54,128 nucleotides of DNA from the NCBI GenBank assembly GCA_036557185.1, contig DATBHZ010000030.1, positions 1-54,128 on the forward strand, given 5' to 3'. Both the position numbers and the translations under genes were made by a program. This stretch comes from DATBHZ01 sp036557185 (lineage in GTDB: Bacteria > Actinomycetota > Acidimicrobiia > IMCC26256 > JAENVU01). Below are positions 15,373 through 25,480 of the stretch, piece after piece (the first letter of the stretch is position 1; every line of letters begins with the position of its first letter). The notes below the pieces were generated by a model that had not been told where the DNA came from, ran no database searches, and saw only the letters and a program-made list of their open reading frames with translations.

Positions 15373-17281
15373 CCTGGAGGTGGCGCAGGCGCGTGACGAC
15401 TCGGTACTCGTGTTTCTTGCCGTACTTCACCGAGAGCTCCATGCGCGGCGGCATGAGGAGCACGAGCACGGCTCCTGACCGTCGATAGGGGATCGACTCG
15501 CGCTGCACGTCGCGCACCCGCGCGGATGCGGCGTCGCGTCCGAAGCCCGCTCCTACTCGTATGGTTCCCAGGTCTCGCGTGCTGCTCGCGTCGACGGTCC
15601 AGCGCGTCTCGTACACGGCGCCTGCGCGAGCGTGCGTGGTCAGCGTGCGATGCGCGGTGATCGCATCGGTGGTCAAGGACGCGATGATCGTGTCCCCGGC
15701 GGCGGGGGCGGTGATCCGAGCGTCGAGCACGAGACGGGTTGTCTGCGCGAGATGCAGCCGGGTGAGCGACACGCGCGGGGTGCGCGGATATGCCTGCGGG
15801 AGGAGCTCGTCGGGCAGCAATGACGTGGTCTGCGCGTACACGGTGCGGCCCGGCCTGGACCGGATGAAGTCGATGTTTGCCGGTCCGCGGTCGATCGCGT
15901 AAAGGATCCGGTCGTCGAGCTTCGGGCCGTTGGTGCTGAAGGGGCTGACGAACATCAGGTACGAACCTTGCACGAAGACGAGCGCGCGACCTTTGATCGT
16001 GTCGGCCGACTGCTTCCACGGGATCTGGCTGTCACTGATGCGCTTGTTGACGAGAATCCGGTTGATCCCGAGCGGGAGCGTCGCGACGGCGAGCACGAGC
16101 ACGAGCACGATGCCCCGGTTCCGCCGGCGCCGCCAGACCATCAAGATCGCTGTTGCGATCAGCACGGACGCGACCGCGTAGAGCGGGACGTAGTAGATCG
16201 GTCCGCTGAGGTTGGTGGTTGCTGCCGAGACCTGTGTGCCCCAGAAGAAGACATACCCGAGGGGGAACACGGCGGCCAGGAACACGAGCGCCAGCGCCGC
16301 CCGTTGTCCTCGTATCTTCCAGAGCGCGTACAGCGCCGCGATGGCGCCGAGGTATGCCCCGAAGAGGAAGAAAGGCATGTAGAAGAGGTGCTTCGCGCTA
16401 CTGCGCAGCGCCTGGTACACCCCGTAGTGGTCCCTCCCGAAGCCCGGCATGATCCGGCGAAGCCCGAAGCCGAACTGGTCGAGCGGGTCGGCGACCGTGA
16501 TCGGGAAGGTCGTGAAGCTGCCCGTGACGCGCTGGTTGTAGACGAGCGTCGCGATTCCCAGCGGCAGGAAGCCGATCACGAGCAGGAGCGTCGCCAGGCC
16601 GAGCTCGCGTTTCGCGCGCCACTGCTCCACGACGACGAACGCGTACGCGGCGACACCCCAGAGCACCGCGTCGAACGGCCGCGTGATGAAGATGCATCCG
16701 AGGAGGAACCCGGCGACGAGCACCTTCCATGCGCTCGGGCGCCGCGTGCCGGAGATGAGCGCCGTCACGAAGAAGAGGCCCATCCCGAGCGTGAACATGT
16801 AGCTGAGGTACACCGAACCCTGGATCACGAGGATCGGAGACGCGACCATCAACGCGGCCGCCACGAGCGCAAGGGTCGTGTCCCGGGTCAGCTCGCGAGC
16901 GAGGGCGTAGGTGCCGAGCACCGCGAGGACCGAAGCCAGCACGAGCGTGAGGTCCGCCGAAGCCACCAGCTGGCCGGCGAGCAGTGCCAGCGCCCAGCCC
17001 GGCGTGTATTGCGAGAAGAGACGTCCGTCCTGAGCTGCCGACAGCCAGGGATGGAAGAACGACGGTGCCCCGCCGTCGGTCGGAGCGAACTGGCCGATGC
17101 GAAGGCCGTTCGCCTGCCAGAGGTAGACGGGCTCGTCCCGATTCCACGAGAACGCCGGGAAGACGACGTGTCGCGCGACGAGCGTGATGATCACGGTGAC
17201 CGCGGCGAGCAGGGCGAGGATCAAGAACGCGCGGCGATCGGTGCGCGGCGGACGCTCTACTGCGACGCCGGCGCTCCCCAC
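15341..17281 (-). CDS. Large GT-C-like membrane glycosyltransferase with C-terminal extracytoplasmic domain
   Basis: A 646-residue protein with about 11 membrane helices in residues 18-420 and a soluble, beta-rich tail of about 200 residues. The first loop reads WNRDEPVYLW, with Asp49-Glu50, the acidic catalytic motif expected of GT-C enzymes. The GTG start is supported by TAAGTT (17293-17288), 6 bases upstream. It is divergent from the first AftD-like gene and opens the envelope-glycan locus. Probable role: transfer of a sugar from a lipid carrier outside the membrane; the substrate is unknown. Confidence 0.75.
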   Translation of the reverse strand: MGSAGVAVERPPRTDRRAFLILALLAAVTVIITLVARHVVFPAFSWNRDEPVYLWQANGLRIGQFAPTDGGAPSFFHPWLSAAQDGRLFSQYTPGWALALLAGQLVASADLTLVLASVLAVLGTYALARELTRDTTLALVAAALMVASPILVIQGSVYLSYMFTLGMGLFFVTALISGTRRPSAWKVLVAGFLLGCIFITRPFDAVLWGVAAYAFVVVEQWRAKRELGLATLLLVIGFLPLGIATLVYNQRVTGSFTTFPITVADPLDQFGFGLRRIMPGFGRDHYGVYQALRSSAKHLFYMPFFLFGAYLGAIAALYALWKIRGQRAALALVFLAAVFPLGYVFFWGTQVSAATTNLSGPIYYVPLYAVASVLIATAILMVWRRRRNRGIVLVLVLAVATLPLGINRILVNKRISDSQIPWKQSADTIKGRALVFVQGSYLMFVSPFSTNGPKLDDRILYAIDRGPANIDFIRSRPGRTVYAQTTSLLPDELLPQAYPRTPRVSLTRLHLAQTTRLVLDARITAPAAGDTIIASLTTDAITAHRTLTTHARAGAVYETRWTVDASSTRDLGTIRVGAGFGRDAASARVRDVQRESIPYRRSGAVLVLLMPPRMELSVKYGKKHEYRVVTRLRHLQVTPTLEAPPR

Positions 17282-17287
17282 GCCGAG

Positions 17288-17351
17288 AACTTAGCGTCCG
17301 GCTACGCGCGCACCGGGTCGCCGTCTCGTTGATGAGCGCGCCCGATAGCAT
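17288..17351. promoter_or_regulatory. Divergent leaderless promoter pair
   Basis: Leftward: TAAGTT (17293-17288), 6 bases before the GTG at 17281. Rightward: TAGCAT (17346-17351), 10 bases before the ATG at 17362. The two -10 boxes are about 50 bases apart. No operator palindrome of the catabolic type is present. Confidence 0.5.
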
Positions 17352-17361
17352 CCGACCCCGA

Positions 17362-20300
17362 ATGGCGCTCACAACTCGGCGGCCGGCCCGCACCTCGGGT
17401 CGCGCAACTGCCTTTGACGCCGCGTGGATCGCACTCCTCGCATACGTGCCGTTCTTCCTGTCGTCGCCGGGAAAGCTGACCAGCGACACCAAGCAGTACC
17501 TGTACTTGGATCCGGGCCGGTATCTGTCCGAGGCCGCATACCTCTGGAACACGCAGCTCGGCGCCGGAACGGTGCCGCACCAGCAGATCGGCTACCTGTT
17601 CCCGATGGGGCCGTACTACTGGCTCACGAGCACGCTCGGCGTGCCGGACTGGATCGCGCAGCGATTGTGGCTGGGGACGATCTCGTTCCTCGCGGCGCTC
17701 GGTGTGCGGTGGTTGCTGCTCCGGCTCGGGACCGGCCGAGTCGGCGCGTGCGCGGGCGCGCTCGTCTACATGCTGACCCCGTACCAGCTCGCGTTCACCG
17801 CCCGGATCTCGGCCATCCTCCTCCCATGGGCTGCGCTCCCGTGGCTCGTCGGGCTGACCATGCGCGCCGTGCGGCGCGGCGGGTGGCGAGATCCTGCGCT
17901 CATCGCGCTGATCCTCATGACGGCAGGGAGCGTCAATGCCTCAGCGCTGCTCCTCGTCTGTGTGGCGCCCGCGATCTGGCTGATCATGGAGCTCGTCCGC
18001 GGCTGGGACGCGGCCAAGCGCGCCGTCGGTGCGACCCTGCGCATCGCCCTGCTCGGAGTCGGCGCGTCACTCTGGTGGATCGAGGGCCTGCGCGTGCAGG
18101 GCGCCTACGGCCTTCCCGTGCTCCAGCTCACCGAGAACGTGCAGACCGTCTCGGTGTCCTCGTCTCCGGGCGATCTGCTGCGCGGTCTCGGCAACTGGTT
18201 CTTCTACGGGCGCGACCAGCTCGGGTATTCGCTCGACCAGGCGAGCTGGTACGTCTCGAACCATCTCGTCATCGTGATCACCTACGCGGTACCGGCGCTG
18301 GCACTGGTCGCTGCGGCGCTCACCCGGTGGCGTCACCGCACCTACTTCGGCCTGCTCATCGTGGTGGGCACCGTGATCGGGGTCGGCGCGTGGCCGTTCG
18401 CGCATCCCAGCGCGTACGGCCGCGCGTGGAATTGGTTCGCCACCAATTCCGCGGTCGGGCTCGCGTTCCGCAACTCCGCGCGGATCGTCCCGATCATCGT
18501 GCTCGGTATCGCCGCGCTGCTGGCTGCGGCCGTCGCCTCGATGCGCGACCGGAGGATCCGTCTCCTCGCCGGTGGTGTCGTGGCCGCGGTCGCGCTCGCC
18601 GCGCTGTACCCGGTATGGCGCACGGGCTACCTCTCCACGAGCGTGCTCCGACCGGCCAGCATCCCGACGTATTGGGACCAGGCCGCGAGCGCGATGAGCC
18701 GCGATGGGAACAGCACGCGCGTGCTGGAGATCCCCGGCGCCGACTTCGCCGCGTACACCTGGGGGAACACCATCGACCCCGTGACACCGGGGCTCACGAG
18801 TCGCGGCTACCTGTCGCGCGAGGTGCTCCCGTTCGGCTCGCCGCAGTCCGTCAACCTGCTCGACGCGTTCGACCGGCGAATCCAGCTCGGGGTCTTCGAG
18901 CCCTCGTCGCTGGCACCAATCGCCCGCCTCTTCGGCGCGGGAACGGTCTCGCTGCGCTCGGATCTCCAGCCGACGCGGTTCGACACGCCCGACCCGAATG
19001 CACTGTGGCGCCAGCTCACACAGCCGCTCGCTCCGGGGGTCGGTCCGCCGCGGACCTTCGGTCCCACGACCAACCCACCGCCGGTCGCGCTCTTCCCGGT
19101 GCTCCGTCCCGTCCCGATCGTCCACGCGACGCCGACGACAGGGCCTGTCGTGGTGAGCGGTGACGGTGACGGCGTGGTCGACTCCGCGGCTGCCGGACTG
19201 CTCGACGGGCGCGAGCAGCTGTTCGAACAGGCGTCACTCGGCAACGCGCAGCTCACGCGCGAGCTCGCCGGCGGCGCGGACCTCGTGATGACCGATTCGA
19301 ACCGCCGGCGCATCCAGTCGTGGTTCTCGTCGATCCGCAACACGAAGGGCCCGACCGAGCGCGCGGGCGAGACGTTCAAGGACCCGGCAGGGTACGACTA
19401 CCGCCTGCGGCTCTTCCCGCACGAGACCGATGACGACCGGACCGTCGTCGAGCAAGTCGGCGGGCAGGTCAGCGCCGCGGGCGGAGGTGGCTCGGCGCGA
19501 CCCGAGGACCGCGCGGTCTACGCGTTCGACGGTGACACGCGCACGTCGTGGCGCGTCGGGGGAGCGAACCCCGCCGGGCAGAAGATCCACCTGCACCTCG
19601 CCAAGCCTGTGACGGTCGACCACGTAACGCTCGTGCAGCCGCTCGACGGGCCGCGCGACCGCGTCCTGACGAAAGTGCGGCTCACCTTCGAACGCGGGGC
19701 GCCCGTCGACGTCGACCTCGGCCCGTCGTCGCTGACGAAAGCCGGACAGGTCGTGCACTTCAGCAGACGGTCGGTCCGAGACCTCACCGTAGAGCTGCGC
19801 GCGACGACGAAGCCCCCGTTCGATCCGGCCAACGCGAACGCGGTTGGCTTCGCGGAGATCGGGATCGATCACGTGCACGTGTACGAGGTAGTCCGGCTGC
19901 CGCTCGACACCGCACGCGACATCGGGACGCGCGCGTCGGGTCACTCACTCGCCGTCGTCCTGAGCCGCGTTCGCCAGGATCCAGCAGCAGTCGGCCGCCA
20001 GGATGACGAGCTGGACCTCGATCGCCGCTTCGTGCTCCCCGACGCCCGGACCTTCGGCTTCACCGGGACCGCGCGCCTGAACCCGAACGCGCCGGCTGCG
20101 GCACGCGCCTCGGCACCGTCATTGATCGGCGCCGGCTGCCGTTCGGACCTGATGACGCTCGACGGCAAGCCCTTCCCGGTGCGCATCACCGGGACGCCCG
20201 CGCAGGCCCGGAGCGGCCTGACCCTGGTCTCGTGTGACGGCACGGTCTCGCTTTCGAAGGGCAGCCACACGCTGTTGACGCGCCGGGGTCTCGACACGGG

Positions 20301-21096
20301 GATCGACATCGATCGGGTGGTGCTCACGTCCGACACCGCGGGGAAGGCGAGCGCGGTGCGGCCGCTCGGCGCACAGATCGGGCGGAGTAGTGCGCGCCTC
20401 ACCGTCGAATCGTCCCACCCGACGTCTGCGCGCGTGTCGGCGACGACAGACGGCAAGCCGTTCTGGTTCGTGTTCGGGCAGAGCGAGAACAGCGGGTGGC
20501 ACGCGAAGGTCGACGGGAAGGATCTCGGCCCCCCGACCACCGTCGAGGGCTACGCGAACGGCTGGCTCGTGACGCCGCAGCGCGCAGGAAAGATCACGAT
20601 CTCGCTGAGTTGGACGCCACAGCGGAGCGTGTGGATCGCGATCGGGATCTCGATCGCGTTCGTGCTCCTGTGCATGGGCATCCTCGTCTTTGCTGCACTT
20701 CGTCGGAGGCCCGGCCTTGCGATCGCGGACGCGCCGATCGCCGTGCGCTTCTGGGAGGACTGGCAGACACGCGGCGCGCGGTGGCCGGCGGCGATCGGTC
20801 TCGCGGTGGCCGCGGGCACGGTCGCCGGCGTGTTCTCCCGACCCTGGATCGGGGTTGCCACGTTCGCTGCCACGCTGGTAGCGCTCGAGCTCGCGCGCAC
20901 ACGGTGGGTGCTCACTCTCGGGGCGCCGATCATCCTCGCGGTGAGCCGCGTCGCTCGTCGGCCCGAGCTCGGCTGGCTGGCGCTCGCGCTCTTCGCGACG
21001 GATCTCCTCGTCAGTGCGTGGCGCCGGCACGCGGAGCGCGACGACCTCGACGAGAGCGTGGTCAGGGATCGTCCGTCCGGCGGCGGGACCGAATGA
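17362..21096 (+). CDS. AftD-like alpha-(1->3)-arabinofuranosyltransferase, copy 1
   Basis: A 1244-residue protein. Residues about 20-430 carry a dozen or so membrane helices, and the first loop has SPGKLTSDTKQYLYLDPGR with Asp42. A long extracytoplasmic region follows, with one F5/8-type carbohydrate-binding module around residues 710-845 (FDGDTRTSWRVGG). A conserved block PFWFVFGQSENSGWHAK comes before a C-terminal membrane cluster. The layout matches mycobacterial AftD, which adds alpha-1,3 arabinofuranose to cell-wall arabinan. I prefer ATG 17362, placed 10 bases after TAGCAT, over the ATG at 17332. Its tail overlaps copy 2 by 35 bases. Confidence 0.85.
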   Translation: MALTTRRPARTSGRATAFDAAWIALLAYVPFFLSSPGKLTSDTKQYLYLDPGRYLSEAAYLWNTQLGAGTVPHQQIGYLFPMGPYYWLTSTLGVPDWIAQRLWLGTISFLAALGVRWLLLRLGTGRVGACAGALVYMLTPYQLAFTARISAILLPWAALPWLVGLTMRAVRRGGWRDPALIALILMTAGSVNASALLLVCVAPAIWLIMELVRGWDAAKRAVGATLRIALLGVGASLWWIEGLRVQGAYGLPVLQLTENVQTVSVSSSPGDLLRGLGNWFFYGRDQLGYSLDQASWYVSNHLVIVITYAVPALALVAAALTRWRHRTYFGLLIVVGTVIGVGAWPFAHPSAYGRAWNWFATNSAVGLAFRNSARIVPIIVLGIAALLAAAVASMRDRRIRLLAGGVVAAVALAALYPVWRTGYLSTSVLRPASIPTYWDQAASAMSRDGNSTRVLEIPGADFAAYTWGNTIDPVTPGLTSRGYLSREVLPFGSPQSVNLLDAFDRRIQLGVFEPSSLAPIARLFGAGTVSLRSDLQPTRFDTPDPNALWRQLTQPLAPGVGPPRTFGPTTNPPPVALFPVLRPVPIVHATPTTGPVVVSGDGDGVVDSAAAGLLDGREQLFEQASLGNAQLTRELAGGADLVMTDSNRRRIQSWFSSIRNTKGPTERAGETFKDPAGYDYRLRLFPHETDDDRTVVEQVGGQVSAAGGGGSARPEDRAVYAFDGDTRTSWRVGGANPAGQKIHLHLAKPVTVDHVTLVQPLDGPRDRVLTKVRLTFERGAPVDVDLGPSSLTKAGQVVHFSRRSVRDLTVELRATTKPPFDPANANAVGFAEIGIDHVHVYEVVRLPLDTARDIGTRASGHSLAVVLSRVRQDPAAVGRQDDELDLDRRFVLPDARTFGFTGTARLNPNAPAAARASAPSLIGAGCRSDLMTLDGKPFPVRITGTPAQARSGLTLVSCDGTVSLSKGSHTLLTRRGLDTGIDIDRVVLTSDTAGKASAVRPLGAQIGRSSARLTVESSHPTSARVSATTDGKPFWFVFGQSENSGWHAKVDGKDLGPPTTVEGYANGWLVTPQRAGKITISLSWTPQRSVWIAIGISIAFVLLCMGILVFAALRRRPGLAIADAPIAVRFWEDWQTRGARWPAAIGLAVAAGTVAGVFSRPWIGVATFAATLVALELARTRWVLTLGAPIILAVSRVARRPELGWLALALFATDLLVSAWRRHAERDDLDESVVRDRPSGGGTE

Positions 21097-24000
21097 GCTC
21101 CACGAGGAGGTCGGCGGCGAGGAGCATCACCGCGAGCCACACGAGGTCGCTCACGCGTGTGAACCGTCCCGGCCAGTTGAGGTCGCTCACGAACCGGTGA
21201 CGGTATTGCCGCAAGATCACATAGGCGGCCCCCAACGCGATCAGGATCGGCGGCCCGATGGTGAGCACACCGCGACCGCGCGGCCGCAGCGCAACGACGA
21301 GCACCGCCGCAGCGGCGAGCACGCCCACGAGCGGTGTAGCGGTGAGCCAGCCGAGGAGCCCGGCGAACGCGGCCGCCGCGACGGTGAGCGCGGGGCCGGG
21401 CGTGTGCCCGGCCGCGACGAGCGGGTTCGCGAGGTGCTCGTCCGCCGTGGCGAGCGCGACCGGCGGCGCAGCCGCGCGGCGGCGACGGCGCCGCACGAGG
21501 CCGAAGATCGCGAGCGCGAGGCATGCGGCGATGGTCACACCCGAGATTGCCAGCGAGATCCACACCCGCCGCTGCGGCACCCATTCGAGCGTCACGGAGA
21601 AGTTCTTCGAGGTCGGCGTCACGCGCCATCCGTTCGCGAACCCGTTGACGAGGGTCGACGTCCCGATCTGCTTGCCGGCGACCGTGGCGCGCCAGCCCGA
21701 GCTCTGGCTCTGACCCAGCACGAGCCAGAACGGCTGGCCGGGCGTCGCACCGGTCACGTCGAGATGGAGCTTGGTGCGGCCGTTGTGCGTGACGGTGACC
21801 TTGGGTGAGCCGGCGGCTTGGCTGGGCGCGTTCACGAGCGTCGCGGGGAATGCGCCCAGCCGGCCGAGCTGCATCGCGTCGCCTTGCGCGTTGGACGCCA
21901 GCACCAGGCCGTCGACGTCGATGCCGGTCCGTGCGCCCGGCGCCGACCGGATCATGTGGGTGCCCGCGGTGAGGTGCACGCTGGTCGGACCGCACGGCAC
22001 GAGATCGAGCGGGCGCAATGCGAGCGCGTCGCTCGTGCTGCCGGCGACGCGGAGCGGGAACGGCGATCCGTCGATCGTCACGAGGTCGGAGCGGCAGGTC
22101 GCCGGCATCTGCGCGGGCACGGCAGCGCGTTGCACGCCGGGGATGCCGACCTCGGCCAGACCCACCGGCATCTGGATGGGTTGCTGCGTGAAATAGTCCT
22201 TCGTCATCACGGGCCGGACCCCGGCGATCGTGACGCGGACCTGGTCACCTGTCAGCGGCGCGAACCTGATCGGAACGCTCACAGTCGCGTTCTTTGCCGA
22301 CTGATCCTTGACGGAAGGCAGTGCGACCTGGCGGCTCTGCCCGCCGGCGCTCACGACCACCTTCGTCGGGACCGAGTGACGCCCGTCGGCGACGACCTCC
22401 AGGTTCAGGTGGTCGAAGCTCACCGGTTGCGCGAGCTGCGCCTGGATCCATTGGCCGTCGCCCACGGCGAACGGTGTCGTCCACGCGGTCGCCGGATCGC
22501 CGTCGAACGCCGCCGAACCCCGCATGTTGACGGTACCGGGCAGCTGCCCGGAGGTCGTCACCGTCAACGGGTCGGGGAGTCCGAGCGCCGCGTCGGTCGC
22601 CTCGCCTGGAGCGTTCGGGGAGAGCCGCGCGGTACCGCGCACCGCGAACGTGCGCGCGTTCGGCACCGTGAGCTCCCGCGCGATGGACGGCTCGTCCTGG
22701 CCCGTGCGCGGAGGGATCACGACGGTGCGCGAGCGGCTGATCGAATAGACGAGCGGCCGCGTCGCCGCTGCGCTTCTGGCGGCATCGACGAGGTCGACCG
22801 GCATGCGGACGACCGGGTCCACGCGCGCGACCGGCGATCCCGGCCGGTCGTCGCGGAGCTGGACCTCGCTGAAGCCGACCGCGTTCCCGTGCGGGTATGC
22901 GGCGTCGTCGCCGAAGTTCGTGTCCGCGATCGTGATCTCGAGCGTGTGGAACGTCCGTCTGGGGAAACGCAGCACCGACTCGGTGGGCCCGGGCTTCGGA
23001 GTGACCGCGACCGTGCGCGAGTCCTTGCCGTCGAAGGTGAGCGTCGCCTTCGTGATGTAGCGGCCGGCAGGACCTGCGTCCGGCTGGGTCACCACGATGT
23101 GGTCGGTGGTCACCGGTTTCGCGACCGTGATGCGGAGTCGTTCGCCGATCACCTTCGTGTTCTCGCCAACACGCCACGCGGTGGTCGGATCACCGTCGAG
23201 CGCGCGGGTGCCCAAGTCCTCGGGCCAGTACAGGTCGGGGTTCCCGTAGCTGCTCTGGTCGACCTTCAGCCCAGGTGTCTGGAGCACCGTCTGCGCGTTG
23301 GTCGTGGCCCCGGGGAACACCGGGAGGCGGTTGTCCCGCTCGTCGGTCGTGAGCGCCTTCTGGTCCGGGCGCTCCGTGGCGCCCTCGACCTGGAGCGTGG
23401 AGCCCCAACGCTGTCCGCGCTTGCGGTTGCTGTCGGTCACCACGAGGACGGACCCGGGCTCTTCGACCTCGCGGCGCAGCGCGGCCGGGTCCTTCGCGTA
23501 CGACCCCGAGTAGAGGATGACGCGGTTGCCGATGTTCCCGATCGCGGCGAGGTCGACGAGCCCCTCACCGTCCCCCGAGACGATGAGGGGCGAGGTCGCG
23601 TTGCCCGTCCCCACGATCGCGACGGGAGCGTCGACGGGGAAGTCGGAGACGGGTGGCGGGTCCTTCGCGGTGGGAGGGAGCGCGAGCGCGATCTCGTCCT
23701 GTTGCGGGTTCTTGAGCGGGCGCCCGAGGCTCGTGCCCCACCCGCGCGGTGCGGCGAGCCCTTGCGGGCGCGGGCTCGTGAGGAGCTGCCACGTGGGCTT
23801 CGCGCGCGCGATGCCAAACCGGTCGGTCTCCAGGTCGGCCCGAAAGACCACGTCGCCGACGTTCATGAGCCGCGCGATGGGCGCGATCGCGTTCGGATCG
23901 AGGACGCCTTCCTGTAACCGGCGGTCCAGCGCGATCAGCAGGTTGGCACCGGCGGGGGAGCCCCACGGGACGAGCTCGCGCGCAACGTACGGACGGTCCA

Positions 24001-25459
24001 TGAGCCCCGGCGTGATCGGGTCGACCGTCTGCCCCCAGCGGTATGCCGCAAAGTCCGCGCCTGGAATCTCGAGCACGCGCGTGTCGTGCGGCTCGGCGTT
24101 CATCGCGGCGATGGCATCGGTCCAGTACTGCGGGATCGCCTCGTTGCGCTCGAGGTTTGCGCCGTAGATGCTGCCGTTCCACAACGTCGGGAGGTTCACG
24201 AAGGCCAGCACCGCGACTGCGCCCGCCAGTGCTACGCCTTGCCACGAGGTGCCGCGCCGCTCCCACGCACCCGCTGCCGCGTTGATGCCCACGCCGAGCA
24301 GCACGCTGAGCCCGAGGATGATGAGTGGTGCCGCGCGGCCCGTGCTCCGCAGCGCGAGCCCGAAATTGGAGGAGTTGGCGAACGACTTGAAGAGCGACCC
24401 GAGTGGCGTCGGGCTGTCGTACGGCTCGGCGCCGACGGCGACGATGACACCGACGACCGTGAGGATGACGAAGAACGCGCGGTAGCGCCACCTGAGCACG
24501 GCGCTCGCCACCAGGGCCAGGATCGGGATCGCGAACCCGACCGCGATGAGCCACAGGTGTTGTGTGTACGCCACGCTCCCCGTGATCCATTGCCCGATGC
24601 GATCGACGCCGTAGAAGAACCAGTAGCCGAGCCCGCGTACGACCTCGAGCGGCGTGGACGCTGTGGAGACGGTCTGGAGCGTCTCCGTGTACTTCAGCAT
24701 GTCGAGCCCGTAGCCGCTCTGGAGCGACAGGCCCGCGATCCACCACAGCGAAGCCAGGATCGTGAGGGCCGCGATCTTCGCGACGACCTCGAGCGTGCGC
24801 TGCCAGGTCGTCTCGCGGAGGACGAACAGCGCGTACAGCACCCACAGCACGGGCGCGATGCCCGCGAAGATCAACGCGGTCGCGTTCACGCTCCCGATGA
24901 TCTGGATGACGATGGCGAAGATCGCCGGATACATCCATCCGCGCTTCTCGCGCAGCGCGCGGACCACGAGCGCGAGGATCCACGGCAGTCCGGCCCACGG
25001 GAGCAGCAGCACGGAGAGACGGGAAGCGAAGTTCATGCTGTAGGGCGTGAGCATGAACACGAGGGCGGCCGCCACCACACCGGGCCCGCGGACGTTCAGC
25101 GTGCGGAGCAGGTACAGCACGCCGAGCGCAGCGAACAGAAAGATCGTCCCGAGCCAGATGCGCTGCGCCACCCACGCAGGGACCCCGACCGCATGGAACA
25201 GCCAGTAGAAGGGTCCCATCGGGAACAGGTATCCGATGTTCTGGTGCGTGACCGTGCCGAGCCCGATGTTGGGGTCCCACATCGACGACGCGCGCTCGAG
25301 GACTCGTCCCGGATCGAGGTACAAGTAGCTCTTCGTGTCGGCGACGACCTTGCCGGGCGACGTCCGCAGGATCGGGACGTAGGCGAGAGCGGCGAGGAGT
25401 GAGTAGCCGATCGCAACTCGGTGCCGGAGCCTCGGCCACCGGGTTGAAGCTTGCGTCAT
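21062..25459 (-). CDS. AftD-like alpha-(1->3)-arabinofuranosyltransferase, copy 2
   Basis: A 1465-residue paralogue of the convergent neighbour. It shares the N-terminal SPGKVVADTKSYLYLDPGR (Asp41), EIPGADFAAYRWG, VSGDGEGLVD and PFWLVLGQSQSSGWRA blocks. It has two F5/8-type carbohydrate-binding modules, near residues 745-880 (LDGDPTTAWRVGE) and 970-1100 (FDGDPATAWTTP). The second is absent from copy 1 and accounts for most of the 221-residue difference. TAGCAT (25474-25469) lies 9 bases before the ATG. The role is probably transfer of arabinose or a similar sugar to an envelope glycan; a different linkage from copy 1 is plausible. Confidence 0.85.
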   Translation of the reverse strand: MTQASTRWPRLRHRVAIGYSLLAALAYVPILRTSPGKVVADTKSYLYLDPGRVLERASSMWDPNIGLGTVTHQNIGYLFPMGPFYWLFHAVGVPAWVAQRIWLGTIFLFAALGVLYLLRTLNVRGPGVVAAALVFMLTPYSMNFASRLSVLLLPWAGLPWILALVVRALREKRGWMYPAIFAIVIQIIGSVNATALIFAGIAPVLWVLYALFVLRETTWQRTLEVVAKIAALTILASLWWIAGLSLQSGYGLDMLKYTETLQTVSTASTPLEVVRGLGYWFFYGVDRIGQWITGSVAYTQHLWLIAVGFAIPILALVASAVLRWRYRAFFVILTVVGVIVAVGAEPYDSPTPLGSLFKSFANSSNFGLALRSTGRAAPLIILGLSVLLGVGINAAAGAWERRGTSWQGVALAGAVAVLAFVNLPTLWNGSIYGANLERNEAIPQYWTDAIAAMNAEPHDTRVLEIPGADFAAYRWGQTVDPITPGLMDRPYVARELVPWGSPAGANLLIALDRRLQEGVLDPNAIAPIARLMNVGDVVFRADLETDRFGIARAKPTWQLLTSPRPQGLAAPRGWGTSLGRPLKNPQQDEIALALPPTAKDPPPVSDFPVDAPVAIVGTGNATSPLIVSGDGEGLVDLAAIGNIGNRVILYSGSYAKDPAALRREVEEPGSVLVVTDSNRKRGQRWGSTLQVEGATERPDQKALTTDERDNRLPVFPGATTNAQTVLQTPGLKVDQSSYGNPDLYWPEDLGTRALDGDPTTAWRVGENTKVIGERLRITVAKPVTTDHIVVTQPDAGPAGRYITKATLTFDGKDSRTVAVTPKPGPTESVLRFPRRTFHTLEITIADTNFGDDAAYPHGNAVGFSEVQLRDDRPGSPVARVDPVVRMPVDLVDAARSAAATRPLVYSISRSRTVVIPPRTGQDEPSIARELTVPNARTFAVRGTARLSPNAPGEATDAALGLPDPLTVTTSGQLPGTVNMRGSAAFDGDPATAWTTPFAVGDGQWIQAQLAQPVSFDHLNLEVVADGRHSVPTKVVVSAGGQSRQVALPSVKDQSAKNATVSVPIRFAPLTGDQVRVTIAGVRPVMTKDYFTQQPIQMPVGLAEVGIPGVQRAAVPAQMPATCRSDLVTIDGSPFPLRVAGSTSDALALRPLDLVPCGPTSVHLTAGTHMIRSAPGARTGIDVDGLVLASNAQGDAMQLGRLGAFPATLVNAPSQAAGSPKVTVTHNGRTKLHLDVTGATPGQPFWLVLGQSQSSGWRATVAGKQIGTSTLVNGFANGWRVTPTSKNFSVTLEWVPQRRVWISLAISGVTIAACLALAIFGLVRRRRRRAAAPPVALATADEHLANPLVAAGHTPGPALTVAAAAFAGLLGWLTATPLVGVLAAAAVLVVALRPRGRGVLTIGPPILIALGAAYVILRQYRHRFVSDLNWPGRFTRVSDLVWLAVMLLAADLLVELIRSRRRTDDP

Positions 25460-25467
25460 GGCGGAGG

Positions 25468-25474
25468 GATGCTA
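25468..25474. promoter_or_regulatory. Overlapping divergent -10 boxes in a 21-base gap
   Basis: Read leftward, 25474-25469 is TAGCAT, 9 bases before the ATG at 25459. Read rightward, 25468-25473 is GATGCT, 7 bases before the GTG at 25481. Only 21 bases separate the two proposed start codons, so both promoters must use the same DNA. Confidence 0.4.
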
Positions 25475-25480
25475 GGCCAC

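Noticed and set aside
15968..17332. A 454-codon plus-strand frame opposite the GT-C gene
   Set aside because: Its translation is charged and repetitive, with no domain, while the opposite strand encodes a clear membrane protein.
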